Positions 34,918 through 44,315 are shown, numbered from the stretch's first letter. The stretch: 64,000 bases of DNA from Paludibaculum fermentans (GCF_015277775.1 NZ_CP063849.1:4278001-4342000); one strand, 5' to 3'. Notes: a model not told the origin generated them from the letters alone. Numbers and translations: made by a program.

Positions 34918-34959
34918 CTTCTACAGGAATAATCTACACGGACTCTTGTAGAAGCGCAA
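34918..34959 (-). promoter_or_regulatory. Promoter with flanking CTTCTACA/TGTAGAAG inverted repeat ahead of the ADOP gene
   Basis: On the minus strand TTGCGC (34959-34954), a 17-base spacer and TAGATT (34936-34931) form a plausible sigma-70 promoter. Perfect 8-bp arms CTTCTACA (34918-34925) and TGTAGAAG (34947-34954) flank the -10 box and spacer. The TACA/TGTA half-sites recall BlaI- or PadR-type operators, which often control ADOP genes, but no such regulator is encoded nearby. Confidence 0.5.
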
Positions 34960-35031
34960 GGGAAAGCGTTCGGGGACAACCCTTATGATCACGGGAGCGC
35001 CAGATTCCCGCTATCCTGGGAAGTCCCGCTC

Positions 35032-36519
35032 ATGATTCGCAATATTCTTATTTCCTTCGCCCTGGGTGCCGCCCTGCGGGCCCAGCAGGCTCCTGCGCCG
35101 CCAAAACCGCCGGCCGATCCGCCCCAGCCGATTGTCAGGCACCAGGAAATCACGGTCAATGGCAAGGCGCTGAAGTACACCTCGACCACCGGCCTGATGC
35201 CCATCAGGAACGCGGCCGGCGAAATCGAAGCAAATATCTTCTACATGGCCTATACCCTGGAGGGCGTGCCCGACACCAAAAGGCGCCGCCTGATGTTCTC
35301 GTTCAACGGCGGACCGGGCTCGGCCTCCGTATGGCTCCACATGGGCGCCCTGGGACCCAAACGCGTCCGCATGATGGACAACGGCGCCTTGCCGCCCGCG
35401 CCCTATCAATTGGAAACGAACCCGGCCACCTGGCTGGACGAAACAGATTTGGTCTTCATCGACCCGGTCGGCACGGGGTACAGCAGGGCCACCAAGACAG
35501 AGCTAAACAAGAAGTTCTCCTCGGTACGCGGTGATATCGAGAGTGTGGGTGAGTTCATCCGGCTCTACCTGGGCCACAACAACCGCTGGCTCTCGCCGCT
35601 GTTCCTGGTGGGGGAGAGCTACGGCACGACACGAGCGGCCGGGCTTTCCGGCTACCTGATTGACAGAGGGATTGCGCTGAACGGCGTGCTGCTGATCTCG
35701 ACTGTTCTCAACTTCCAGACGCTCAGCTTCGATCAGGGCAACGACCTGCCGTACGAACTATTCCTGCCGACCTACACGGCCACGGCCTGGTATCACAAGA
35801 AGCTGCCCGCAGACTTACAACAGAAAGATCTAAAGACAGTCCTGCACGACTCAGAGCAATGGGCGGCGGGCGGATACGCCCAGGCATTGGGCCGCGGTGA
35901 CCTGCTCACCACCGAGGAGCGAACTGCGGCGGCGAAGCAACTGGCCCGTTTCACAGGCCTGCCGCAAAAGTACATCGAGCAGAGCGACCTGCGCCTGGAC
36001 ATTATGAAGTTCATCCGCGAACTGCGGCGCGACGAAAACGTCATGGTGGGCCGCCTGGACAGCCGGTTGACGGGTCCTGGACCGCGGGAGACGACCGACA
36101 GCGCTGAATTCGACCCGAGCATGACCGCCATCCGCCCGCCATACACGGCGGCGTTCAATTACTACGTGCGCTCGGAACTGGGCTACGAGAGCGACCTCGA
36201 TTACTACATCCTGGGAGGCGGCATCACACGCTGGGATTGGGGCAACGAGAATCGCTACGCGGATGTCAGCGAGTCGCTGCGATCTGCCTTCGCCAAGAAT
36301 CCGCACATGAAACTCTACGTGGGCGCGGGTTACTTCGACCTGGCTACGCCGTATTTTGCCGCCGGCTATACGCTGAATCATATGAAACTGCCCGCGGGCG
36401 CAAAGGACAACATCCGCGTGCACTACTACGAGGCAGGCCACATGTACTACATCGACATCACGCCGCTGGCCGCCCTCAAACGGGATGCCGCCAGCTTCAT
36501 CCGGTGGGCGGCGCAGTGA
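35032..36519 (+). CDS. Serine carboxypeptidase-like protein (peptidase family S10)
   Basis: Exported protein of 495 residues with signal IRNILISFALGAALRAQ. Family S10 motifs are complete: oxyanion-region FSFNGGPGSAS, catalytic S196 in GESYG, D436 in GYFDLATP and H470 in EAGHMYY. Bacterial S10 members are carboxypeptidase-like with largely untested specificity. It has a ribosome site GGGAAG upstream. It overlaps the PHP gene by GTGA, so the two are co-translated. Confidence 0.93.
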   Translation: MIRNILISFALGAALRAQQAPAPPKPPADPPQPIVRHQEITVNGKALKYTSTTGLMPIRNAAGEIEANIFYMAYTLEGVPDTKRRRLMFSFNGGPGSASVWLHMGALGPKRVRMMDNGALPPAPYQLETNPATWLDETDLVFIDPVGTGYSRATKTELNKKFSSVRGDIESVGEFIRLYLGHNNRWLSPLFLVGESYGTTRAAGLSGYLIDRGIALNGVLLISTVLNFQTLSFDQGNDLPYELFLPTYTATAWYHKKLPADLQQKDLKTVLHDSEQWAAGGYAQALGRGDLLTTEERTAAAKQLARFTGLPQKYIEQSDLRLDIMKFIRELRRDENVMVGRLDSRLTGPGPRETTDSAEFDPSMTAIRPPYTAAFNYYVRSELGYESDLDYYILGGGITRWDWGNENRYADVSESLRSAFAKNPHMKLYVGAGYFDLATPYFAAGYTLNHMKLPAGAKDNIRVHYYEAGHMYYIDITPLAALKRDAASFIRWAAQ

Positions 36520-37379
36520 TCGACCTGCACACCCACACCGCCGCCAGTGACGGCACCGACACGCCAGCCCAGATCATTGACCACGCCGTGGCGCTGGGCC
36601 TGGAAGCGCTGGCGATCACTGACCACGACACGTTCCGCGGCTCCGATGAGGCGGTGCCCCTGGCCGCCGCCAAGGGCCTGCGCTTCGTGCGCGGACTTGA
36701 ACTGAGCACGCGCCAGCCCGACGAGGCGAATCCGGCCAGCCGCAGCGTTCACGTTCTCGGCTACTTCTTTGGAGAACCCTCGCCGGAGTTCCGGGCCTGG
36801 CTGGAGACCCTCCGCGCAGCCCGCAAGGAACGCAACTGCGCCATGGCCGCGAAGCTCACGGCCCTCGGCATGCCCGTCACTGTGGAAGAAGCGGAAGCGC
36901 ACGGGCGCAACATCACCGGGCGCCCGCACTTTGCCCGTGTACTGCGGGACAAGGGCTTCATCTCCTCGATTGAGGAGGCGTTCCAGTGCTATCTCGGAGA
37001 GACCGGCGTCGCCTATGTGGAACGGCAGGACCCCAGTTCAGAAGAGGGCATCCAGCGGATCGTGGAAGGCGGCGGCCTGGCCAGTCTGGCGCACCCCTTC
37101 CGCCTGAACAAGACCGACCCGATGGAAGAAGAGGCCCTGATCCGCCGTTTCGCCGATGCGGGCCTGGGCGCCATCGAAGTCTGGCATTCTGACCACGATC
37201 AGAGCACCCGGGACCGGTACATCCACCTGGCTCGCAAGTACGGCCTGGGGATGTCCGGCGGTTCGGACTATCACGGCGACAACAAGCCGCACGTCCTGTT
37301 GGGCCGCGGCCGGAACGGCGTCAATCGCGTCCCGCTAGCCCTGCTGGACGACCTCTGCCGCCGCGCCGCCAACCGTTAG
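36516..37379 (+). CDS. PHP-domain phosphoesterase (RNase AM/YciV-like)
   Basis: A 287-residue cytosolic metal-dependent phosphoesterase, starting at GTG 36516 inside the previous stop. Metal-ligand motifs are DLHTHTAASDGTD (residues 3-15), AITDHDTFRGSDE, FVRGLELSTRQ, GRPHFARVL, SLAHPFRL, and C-terminal SGGSDYHGDNKP. This set matches the YciV/3',5'-nucleoside bisphosphate phosphatase group rather than the polymerase-associated PHP domains. It ends convergently over 45 bases of the ygfZ-like gene. Confidence 0.9.
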   Translation: MIDLHTHTAASDGTDTPAQIIDHAVALGLEALAITDHDTFRGSDEAVPLAAAKGLRFVRGLELSTRQPDEANPASRSVHVLGYFFGEPSPEFRAWLETLRAARKERNCAMAAKLTALGMPVTVEEAEAHGRNITGRPHFARVLRDKGFISSIEEAFQCYLGETGVAYVERQDPSSEEGIQRIVEGGGLASLAHPFRLNKTDPMEEEALIRRFADAGLGAIEVWHSDHDQSTRDRYIHLARKYGLGMSGGSDYHGDNKPHVLLGRGRNGVNRVPLALLDDLCRRAANR

Positions 37380-38222
37380 GCCCGACCCGGGGACGATAAA
37401 TTTCGCCCGCAGATAAGCCAAGCCTCTCACGCACGCCCCTGCTGGAGAGTACGCGGCAGAGGTGACGGTTCCGGCCTCCTGGTCGCCGGCCATGACCTTC
37501 TCACCGGGCGCCGGGATTTCCGTGCCTTCAATTTTCAGTTTCGTCAGCAGCCGGTTCACCTGGCCCCGCGAACGCACGCGCTCAACGATCTCCTGCCCGA
37601 GATAACAACCCTTGTTGAAATGCACAGCCTGCAGTTGCTGTGTCTCCTGAACCAGGCTGGAGTCCGAGATGTCGTCGCCATAGCGCGGCACGCCATTCTC
37701 CAGGCGCACCGACAGGATGTCTTCCGCCGAGGCGGGAACACCGCCAGCCGCCTGTAGCGCCTGCAGGACGGTGTCTTTCTCTTCCAGAGGGACAACCATC
37801 CGAAACCCCGCCTGGCCTGTGACCGCCGCGTTGAGGATGATGCCATGCTTGGGCAATGCGGCTGCGTTAGGTCCTTCCACCGCGATTTCGGCGGTGGTGG
37901 CGGTGAGGTCTTCGAGCGTCACGTCGTCGGCAATGATGAACTTGTCCAGGTGGGCGAAGACCTTCTCGCGAACCTCCGGCTCCACGTCGAGCAGTAGATA
38001 GTCCTCCTCGGCGTGAATCCAGACATCCGCCTGGATCCTGCCCTGGGCGTTCAGAAAGAAGGCGTAAATCGTCCGGCCGGGTTCCAGTTCCTGCACATGA
38101 TTGGTGGTCATGGCGTGCAGCAGCCGTTTGCGGTCTTCCCCGCTGGCGCGGATGCGGCCGCGGGCCGAGAGGTCAAGAATCGCGGCGCCCTCTCGCAGCG
38201 CCTGATATCCGGGAGTCGGCAT
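37335..38222 (-). CDS. ygfZ: YgfZ/GcvT-like folate-binding protein (Fe-S cluster maintenance)
   Basis: A 295-residue protein related to the glycine-cleavage T protein. The YgfZ signature KGCYLGQE with its conserved cysteine is present around residue 206, along with LDLSARGRIRASGEDRKRLL at the start. In E. coli YgfZ supports Fe-S enzymes such as MiaB through folate binding. It is the second gene of a two-gene run, 2 bases after the small membrane-protein gene. Confidence 0.9.
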   Translation of the reverse strand: MPTPGYQALREGAAILDLSARGRIRASGEDRKRLLHAMTTNHVQELEPGRTIYAFFLNAQGRIQADVWIHAEEDYLLLDVEPEVREKVFAHLDKFIIADDVTLEDLTATTAEIAVEGPNAAALPKHGIILNAAVTGQAGFRMVVPLEEKDTVLQALQAAGGVPASAEDILSVRLENGVPRYGDDISDSSLVQETQQLQAVHFNKGCYLGQEIVERVRSRGQVNRLLTKLKIEGTEIPAPGEKVMAGDQEAGTVTSAAYSPAGACVRGLAYLRAKFIVPGSGLTVGGAAAEVVQQG

Positions 38223-38224
38223 GG

Positions 38225-38572
38225 TTAGCGTGCGAAATTGCTGAAATAGAGTCCAATCAGGATCACAATCACGGCCGAGCCCAGGGCGCTCTTGCGCCAG
38301 CGTGCTTCCTTTTCCGGCGAAGCGCCGCCGCGGGCAATCAGGAAAGCCATGGTGATGACGTGCAGCGCGAGCAGGATCTTGATCCCGATGCCGGCGTGCC
38401 AGCCGGCCGGTGGACTCTTCATCTTCGTCATGAAGTTATACCCGCCCGAAAGAACGAGCAGGAGCGCCGCGGCCATCACGCCGCCGCGCCATTGTTTCAC
38501 CTTGTTGGCGCCCAGCGCGATGAACAGGAACAGGCCCAGGGCCAAGTGGAGATAGAGAACATAGTCTGTCAT
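38225..38572 (-). CDS. Small membrane protein, four helices
   Basis: 115 residues with four hydrophobic helices: YVLYLHLALGLFLFIAL, GGVMAAALLLVLSGGY, IGIKILLALHVITMAFLIA and SAVIVILIGLYF. The loops are lysine/arginine-rich. I do not recognise a family. It is probably co-transcribed with the ygfZ-like gene. Its start is 29 bases from the divergent MBL gene start. Confidence 0.8.
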   Translation of the reverse strand: MTDYVLYLHLALGLFLFIALGANKVKQWRGGVMAAALLLVLSGGYNFMTKMKSPPAGWHAGIGIKILLALHVITMAFLIARGGASPEKEARWRKSALGSAVIVILIGLYFSNFAR

Positions 38573-38601
38573 GAGTGCTTACCTTCTATACTGATGGGAA
38601 A

Positions 38602-39234
38602 ATGATCCACGAGATTCTTCCCGTCGGCCAACTCCAGTGCAACTGCTCCATTTTCGGCGATGAGACCACCCGTGAGGCTATTGTCGTCGATCCGGGGGAC
38701 GGCGAGGATCTGGACACAATCCAGGATGTGCTCGCCCGTAACGGTCTCACCGTCAAAGCCATCTTCATCACCCACGCCCACATCGATCACATCGGCGGCG
38801 CCGCCAAGCTCAAGGCTCTTACCGGCGCGCCAGTCTATATGAACGATCACGACCTGGATCTCTATGACCACCTGGACATGCAGGCCCAGTGGCTCAACAT
38901 GCCTCCGCCGGAACGCACCGGCATCGATGTCGACGCCGGCGACGGCGACGCTCTCAAGTTGGGGACAACCGACTTCCACGTCCTGCATACTCCGGGCCAC
39001 ACCCAGGGCAGCCTCTGCCTGTTCATCCCGGCCGAACAGAAACTGGTCGCCGGTGACACCCTGTTCCGCGACTCGATCGGCCGCACCGACCTGCCGGGCG
39101 GCGACGGACACCAGATTCTCAGCTCCATCCACACCAAGTTGCTCACCCTACCCGAGGAGACACGAGTAATCTGCGGCCATGGCGCCTCCACCACCATCGG
39201 GCGTGAAAAGGCCCGAAACCCCTGGCTCCGATGA
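38602..39234 (+). CDS. MBL-fold metallo-hydrolase (glyoxalase II-like)
   Basis: A 210-residue hydrolase with the binuclear zinc motif THAHIDHIGG, later histidine TPGHTQG, bridging aspartate VAGDTLF and CGHG near the end. ATG 38602 is preferred because GGGAA precedes it and the family N-terminus MIHEILPVGQLQCN starts there. TATACT at 38587-38592 could be a -10 box giving a very short leader. The family acts on thioesters such as S-lactoylglutathione. The real substrate here is unknown. Confidence 0.9.
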   Translation: MIHEILPVGQLQCNCSIFGDETTREAIVVDPGDGEDLDTIQDVLARNGLTVKAIFITHAHIDHIGGAAKLKALTGAPVYMNDHDLDLYDHLDMQAQWLNMPPPERTGIDVDAGDGDALKLGTTDFHVLHTPGHTQGSLCLFIPAEQKLVAGDTLFRDSIGRTDLPGGDGHQILSSIHTKLLTLPEETRVICGHGASTTIGREKARNPWLR

Positions 39235-39279
39235 AACCTTGACTTTTCAGTACGTTCCGGTCAAAGTAGACCAAACTCC

Positions 39280-41952
39280 ATGGAGAATCAGGTCGATCGG
39301 GACAATACCCCAGTTCAGCTCCACGAGGTACTGGCGGAAGAGTTCGCGGCGCTGGGCATAACCATCCAACCGGGCAGCGGTACGGACGCAGACGGGCTGC
39401 GCGACGTCTACGGCCAACTGCACAATTCCGGCAAGCGGCTCTCCGCGCTTTGTATCTCCGGCGGGGGCATCCGCAGCGCCACTTTCGCGCTCGGCGCGAT
39501 CCAGGGACTGGCGGAAGCCGGCCTGTTGCGCCAATTCGACTACCTCTCCACCGTCTCCGGCGGCGGTTATATCGGCAGTTGGTTGACCGCTTGGATCCGC
39601 CGCGCTGGCGGAATCGGCAATGTCATACCGAAACTGACGGGTACGTGCGACACCAACGACGATCCCTGCGACGACTCGGGCGCGCATCCCGGCACCATGC
39701 AACCGGACCCCATCGGCCATCTTCGCGATTACAACAACTACCTCACTCCCAAATTAGGGCTGGGCTCCGCCGACACCTGGAGCATGATTTCCATCGTTCT
39801 GCGGAATCTGCTGCTCAACTGGCTGGTCTTCATCCCGATGCTGATGCTGGTGGTGATGGCGCCGCGCTTGCTTGTGGCCCTGCTTCAGCTCTCTCCGCCC
39901 TGGGTCGGCACACTGGTCACCCCTTTCGGTCAGCCTCACGTGCTGGCGCTCGGTCTCGCCGCGGTCCTGTTCGTCTATTCGGGCTACCAGAAGCTCCTGG
40001 ACCTGCCCAGCATCGGCCACGTGAACGCCACCCAGGCCCAGTTCCTGGTGAAATGCCTTGGCCCGCTTACCCTGAGCGGGCTGCTGACGATGATTGGCTT
40101 ATGGTGGGGCATCGGCAACTTCTCACCGCCACCCACCTTCTGGGGCATCACGCGGTTCATGTTGGGGCTCACCTGCGCCTGCCTCGGGCTCTACCTGCTG
40201 CGCTCCATGGTGCGAAAGGAACTGCCTGTCAGCGGCAGTTGGCGCGCACTCCACTTCACTTTGGCGATGCTGATGGGCGGAACAGCGTCGGGCGCCGCGA
40301 TCTACTTACTGGGCCGGGAGTTGCTGGCCGCGGCGATTCGCGACGGCAATCCCACACACTACATCACGTTTGGCCCACCGCTCATCATGGCTACCATGCT
40401 GATTGGCGACATCCTCCTGGTGGGTTTTGGCAGCCGTACTTTGGAGTCGGAGGACCTGGAATGGCTCGCGCGCTCCAGCGGCTTCAAACTCAGCAGCAGT
40501 CTCGCCTGGATGATCCTTTGCGGGCTCACCCTGGTCGCACCGCACTACATCTTCGCCCTGGGCGGCTATGCCCAATCAGCGCTTAGCTCCATTGGCGGCG
40601 TCAGCGGCCTGATCACGGCTTTGGCCGGCAACAGCGCGCGCACAGCCGGGAAACCGGGGGACGAGCGGCAGCGCAGTCTCTCGGCTCGCCTGATGGAGAT
40701 TGCGGCCCGGCTTACCTTGCCCCTGTTTGTGGTCTCTCTGATCATTGCCCTGTCGATCCTGCTGGATGTCATCATCGACCAGTTGGACCTCACGCCCTAC
40801 GCCTACTGGCAGCACACCCATCTGCTCATCCATACGCCGTTCCTGCCCCTGCTTGGCATCACGGCAGCCATCGCACTCTTCTGCGCGGTGATGGGCCGCT
40901 TCGTGGACATCAACAAGTTCTCGCTCCACGGCATGTACCGCTTCCGCCTCATCCGCGCTTACCTCGCCGCGTCGAACCCCGATCTCGACAATGAGCGTTT
41001 TACCGGCTTCAACGACTCCGACGATCTGCGCATGCACGAGTTCCGCGGCCAGCGGCCCCTGCATGTTGTCAATACGGCACTGAACCTGGCGTCCGGCAGC
41101 CGTTTAGACTGGCAGCAGCGCAAAGCCGCCAGCTTCACCATCTCCCCCTACCATACGGGCAGCGCCGATCTCGGCTATCGCGACTCCAGCCGCTATTGCG
41201 GGGGCATTCGCCTGGGTACGGCTATGACGATCTCCGGGGCCGCCGCCAGCCCCAACATGGGCTACCACACCTCGTCGATGGTCGCCTTCACCATGATGCT
41301 GTTCAACGCCCGCCTGGGTGCGTGGCTGGGCAACCCGGGCGAACCCGGCAGGAAGACCTGGCCGTTCAAAGGACCGCGCTTCGCAGTGGCGCCCATGATG
41401 AGCGAAGCCCTCAGCCGGACGAACGAGAGCGGCCCCTATGTCTATCTTTCCGACGGCGGCCACTTTGAGAACCTGGCTCTGTATGAGATGATCCGGCGGC
41501 GCTGTTCACCCATCGTCGTGCTCGACTCCGGCTGCGATCCCAACTACACGTATGAGGATCTAGGCAATGCCCTGCGTAAGATTCGGATCGACCTGAAGAT
41601 CTCCATCGATTTCGCGGACTCGCAATTAGGTCCGCTCATCGAGAAAGAACGCCGCTTTGCGGTTGCCGCCATTCGGTACTCCTGCGTCGATGCCGGGGCG
41701 CGAGATGGAATCCTGATCTACTTCAAGCCGATGGTGCGCCATACCGAATCACCAGACGTGCTGAGCTACTCCGCCGCCAGCCCGACATTTCCGCACGAAA
41801 CAACGAACGATCAATGGTTCACGGAAGCTCAGACGGAGAGCTACCGAACTCTCGGCATGCAGACCATCCGGGAAGCGGCCGCCGGTTTCCCTGGCGGCAC
41901 CCTGGACGAGTTCGCCCAGTACCTCAGCGGCCGTCGCGGCGCGGCGGCCTGA
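39280..41952 (+). CDS. Patatin-like acyl hydrolase with a large multi-helix membrane insertion
   Basis: An 890-residue protein. The N-terminal part has the patatin oxyanion loop SGGGIRSATF and the nucleophile S93 in TVSGGGYIG. The catalytic-dyad aspartate D725 is in SDGGHFENLALYEM. Patatin Ser and Asp are normally some 120-160 residues apart. Here over 600 residues intervene, holding about nine hydrophobic helices (for example WLVFIPMLMLVVMAPRLLVA and LPLFVVSLIIALSILL). An active site held at a membrane face, acting on lipid acyl chains, is inferred. It stands alone between the MBL gene and a small antisense gene. Confidence 0.85.
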   Translation: MENQVDRDNTPVQLHEVLAEEFAALGITIQPGSGTDADGLRDVYGQLHNSGKRLSALCISGGGIRSATFALGAIQGLAEAGLLRQFDYLSTVSGGGYIGSWLTAWIRRAGGIGNVIPKLTGTCDTNDDPCDDSGAHPGTMQPDPIGHLRDYNNYLTPKLGLGSADTWSMISIVLRNLLLNWLVFIPMLMLVVMAPRLLVALLQLSPPWVGTLVTPFGQPHVLALGLAAVLFVYSGYQKLLDLPSIGHVNATQAQFLVKCLGPLTLSGLLTMIGLWWGIGNFSPPPTFWGITRFMLGLTCACLGLYLLRSMVRKELPVSGSWRALHFTLAMLMGGTASGAAIYLLGRELLAAAIRDGNPTHYITFGPPLIMATMLIGDILLVGFGSRTLESEDLEWLARSSGFKLSSSLAWMILCGLTLVAPHYIFALGGYAQSALSSIGGVSGLITALAGNSARTAGKPGDERQRSLSARLMEIAARLTLPLFVVSLIIALSILLDVIIDQLDLTPYAYWQHTHLLIHTPFLPLLGITAAIALFCAVMGRFVDINKFSLHGMYRFRLIRAYLAASNPDLDNERFTGFNDSDDLRMHEFRGQRPLHVVNTALNLASGSRLDWQQRKAASFTISPYHTGSADLGYRDSSRYCGGIRLGTAMTISGAAASPNMGYHTSSMVAFTMMLFNARLGAWLGNPGEPGRKTWPFKGPRFAVAPMMSEALSRTNESGPYVYLSDGGHFENLALYEMIRRRCSPIVVLDSGCDPNYTYEDLGNALRKIRIDLKISIDFADSQLGPLIEKERRFAVAAIRYSCVDAGARDGILIYFKPMVRHTESPDVLSYSAASPTFPHETTNDQWFTEAQTESYRTLGMQTIREAAAGFPGGTLDEFAQYLSGRRGAAA

Positions 41953-41955
41953 CCA

Positions 41956-42225
41956 TCAGCCCTTCTGCTTGCCCCGGAGTTCCTCCAGCACCGACGCTAT
42001 CAGTTCCTTCGCCTGCAGGATACCCAGGGAGATCATCTGCACGTCCATCTTGGGCTTGCCGGGTTGGCGCGCGCTCTGGCAGTACACGCCATGCTGTCCG
42101 ACCAGCACGAGAGCGTCGGTCAGAACGTCCAGCGTCACTGCCAGACGGCCCGCCTCCACGCCCATTTGGAACTCGAGCGATTCCAGCTCGTTCTTTCGAT
42201 CACGGAAGACAGATGGGTGTGACAT
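41956..42225 (-). CDS. Small soluble helical protein of unknown function
   Basis: 89 residues, mostly predicted helix (NELESLEFQMGVEAGRLAV, ISLGILQAKELIASVLEEL), lysine-rich at the end. Coding is supported by the helical composition and by the lack of a plausible alternative in other frames. The start at 42225 lacks a ribosome site, so a different start is possible. It is divergent from the CBM9-like gene (22 bases apart). Confidence 0.5.
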   Translation of the reverse strand: MSHPSVFRDRKNELESLEFQMGVEAGRLAVTLDVLTDALVLVGQHGVYCQSARQPGKPKMDVQMISLGILQAKELIASVLEELRGKQKG

Positions 42226-42247
42226 GGGTCGTATGATGGAGGTGGTG

Positions 42248-42940
42248 ATGAAACTCTCGTTGCTCGCTACTATTCTGATGTTCTCCGCCGTGGCACAGAC
42301 TCCGCAAGTATCACTCAGCAAGCGGTTGAAATCCGACACCGCCCTCAATGTCGATCCCAATTCGGCTCTTTGGAAATCCGCTCCCGCCGTTTTCGGCGAG
42401 AACAACGCCAAGGGCCAACCGACGCCCGGCCATCGCAGCGAGTTCCGCTCGCGCTGGACGGACAAAAACCTCTACTTCCTGTTCATCTGCCCCTATCAGG
42501 AGCTTTACCTGATCCAGCCGCCCGTGACCGACAAGGAGACGAACAAGTTGTGGGAGCACGACGCCGCTGAGATCTTCATCGGCGCGGACTTCGAGAAGAT
42601 CTGGCAGTACCGCGAGTATCAGGTGTCTCCGCAAGGCGAATGGGTTGATCTCGACATCGACCGCAAAGAGCCTAAGCCGGAAGGCGGCTGGCGCTGGGAC
42701 TCCGGCTTCACCGTGGCAGCCCATATCGACAAGGAAAAGAAGATCTGGTATGGCGCCATGAAGATCCCGATCTCCTCCATCACCGACAAGACCGTAAAAC
42801 CCGGCTTCGACTTCCGCGTCAACTACTACCGCTTCCAGGGGCCGCCGCCCAACCGCGCCAACATCGCCTGGCAGCCCACCGGCCCGACGGGCAATCACCA
42901 CATCCCGGAAGCCTTTGGCCTGCTGCGCCTGGAGAAGTAG
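42248..42940 (+). CDS. Exported carbohydrate-binding family 9-like protein
   Basis: A 230-residue secreted protein with ATG 42248 behind GGAGG and signal KLSLLATILMFSAVAQ. The remainder resembles the CBM9-like fold seen in bacterial surface proteins: ALWKSAPAVFGE, FRSRWTDKNLYFLFICP, LWEHDAAEIFIGADF and WYGAMKIPISSI. No catalytic domain is attached. It precedes two sugar-phosphate mutase genes by 4 bases, which may reflect shared sugar use. Confidence 0.82.
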   Translation: MKLSLLATILMFSAVAQTPQVSLSKRLKSDTALNVDPNSALWKSAPAVFGENNAKGQPTPGHRSEFRSRWTDKNLYFLFICPYQELYLIQPPVTDKETNKLWEHDAAEIFIGADFEKIWQYREYQVSPQGEWVDLDIDRKEPKPEGGWRWDSGFTVAAHIDKEKKIWYGAMKIPISSITDKTVKPGFDFRVNYYRFQGPPPNRANIAWQPTGPTGNHHIPEAFGLLRLEK

Positions 42941-42944
42941 CGGG

Positions 42945-44315
42945 ATGGCCCAGGAACGCAGTCTGCGCATTTCGCAGGTGGGCCTGCGCGGCATCGTCGG
43001 CAACGGACTCACCGCCGCCCATGTCCTCGATTTCGCATCCGCCTTCAGCACCTTCCTGGAGCCGGGCGGCAAGATCGTCGTCGGCCGAGACCCACGCACC
43101 TCCAGCATCATGATGCGCGAGGGCGTCATCGCCGGGCTGCTCGCCGGCGGTCACGACGTGATCGACCTCGGTATCGTCTCCACGCCCATCATCCAGCACT
43201 CCATCCGCCGCCTGGACGCCTGCGGCGGCATCAGCATCGGCGCCAGCCACAACGCGGCGGAATGGAATGCACTGAAGTTCTTCGGGCCGAGAGGCACGTA
43301 CCTTTCCACCAGCGAAGCCGGGGAACTGCTCGACATCTACCACCTGAAGAAGTTCAAGATGGCGGAGTGGCGCGAGATCGGCAAGCTGCACTCCGACCCC
43401 GATGCCACGGAACGGTACCTGGACGAACTGGCGCAGGTCTTCGACATCCCCAAGCTGGCCCGCTATAGCGTCCTGGTCGACTGCACGAACGGCACCTCGG
43501 CCCCGATCCTGAGCCGCATGAACGAGCGCTTCGGCACGCGTTTCATCCTGATCAACGAGCCGCTGGAAGGGCGCGACTTCGCCCACGAACCCTCCACGAC
43601 CCGCAAGATGGTCGCCCTGCAACTGGCACCCCTGATGCAGCATGTCGGCGCGGACGCCGGCTTCCTCTTCGATATCGACAGCGATCGCGTCGCCTTTGCG
43701 ACCGAGCGGGGCCAGGCCATCAGCGAAGAGATGGTATTGGTCCTGCTGGCCGACGACTTCCTGGAACGCGGCCCCGGCAAGCTCGTCATCACCAACGTCT
43801 CGACGACCGCCCTGTTGGAAGAGATCGCCGCCCGCCATGGCGGCCAGATTGTCCGCGTACCCGTCGGCCGGCAGTCCGCCATCGACGCCCTGGCCAGCTA
43901 CCGGCCGGAACAGGTGGCCGTGGCCGGAGAGGGCACGGGCGCCGTCATGATGCCGCAATTCCGCTTTGTCTACGACGGCATCGCTTCCATGCTGGCCATC
44001 CTCTCGATGATGGACCGCCGCGAACAGTCACTCGCCGCCATCCTGGACGGCTACACCACTTACTCGATCCTCAAGGGCAAGATCCCGCTGGAAACCCACC
44101 GCATCCCCGAGATGCTGCTGGAGATCGAGGAGCGATTTCCTGATGGCGTGCGCAATACCGTCGACGGCCTGCGCATCGACTGGCCCGGACGCTGGGTGCA
44201 TGTGCGCGTCTCGCAGACGGAGCCGCTGGTCCGCGTCATCTGCGAGCAGCGCGGCGGCCCGCCGCGGGCCTTGTTTGACCAGGTGATGGATCTTGTGAGG
44301 AGCTACGGCGTATGA
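42945..44315 (+). CDS. Phosphohexomutase-family protein with variant active-site loops
   Basis: A 456-residue alpha-D-phosphohexomutase (phosphoglucosamine/phosphomannomutase type), starting at ATG 42945. All four domains are recognisable, but the key loops deviate. The phosphoserine loop is IGASHNAAEW (S101; usual TASHNP), the metal loop is DIDSDR (residues 243-248; usual DPDGDR), the sugar loop is GEGTGAVMM and the phosphate loop is RVSQTEPLVR (usual RxSNTEP). The metal-binding aspartates and serine remain, so activity is possible on an altered substrate. It overlaps its canonical paralogue by ATGA. Confidence 0.85.
   Translation: MAQERSLRISQVGLRGIVGNGLTAAHVLDFASAFSTFLEPGGKIVVGRDPRTSSIMMREGVIAGLLAGGHDVIDLGIVSTPIIQHSIRRLDACGGISIGASHNAAEWNALKFFGPRGTYLSTSEAGELLDIYHLKKFKMAEWREIGKLHSDPDATERYLDELAQVFDIPKLARYSVLVDCTNGTSAPILSRMNERFGTRFILINEPLEGRDFAHEPSTTRKMVALQLAPLMQHVGADAGFLFDIDSDRVAFATERGQAISEEMVLVLLADDFLERGPGKLVITNVSTTALLEEIAARHGGQIVRVPVGRQSAIDALASYRPEQVAVAGEGTGAVMMPQFRFVYDGIASMLAILSMMDRREQSLAAILDGYTTYSILKGKIPLETHRIPEMLLEIEERFPDGVRNTVDGLRIDWPGRWVHVRVSQTEPLVRVICEQRGGPPRALFDQVMDLVRSYGV

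Noticed and set aside
33691-34932. A 413-codon open frame opposite the ADOP gene
   Set aside because: Composition of an antisense shadow (Arg/Gln/His-rich), while the minus strand encodes a full permease.
36237-36515. N-terminal extension of the PHP gene
   Set aside because: It lies within the S10 peptidase gene in another frame. The conserved DLHTHT motif begins right after GTG 36516.
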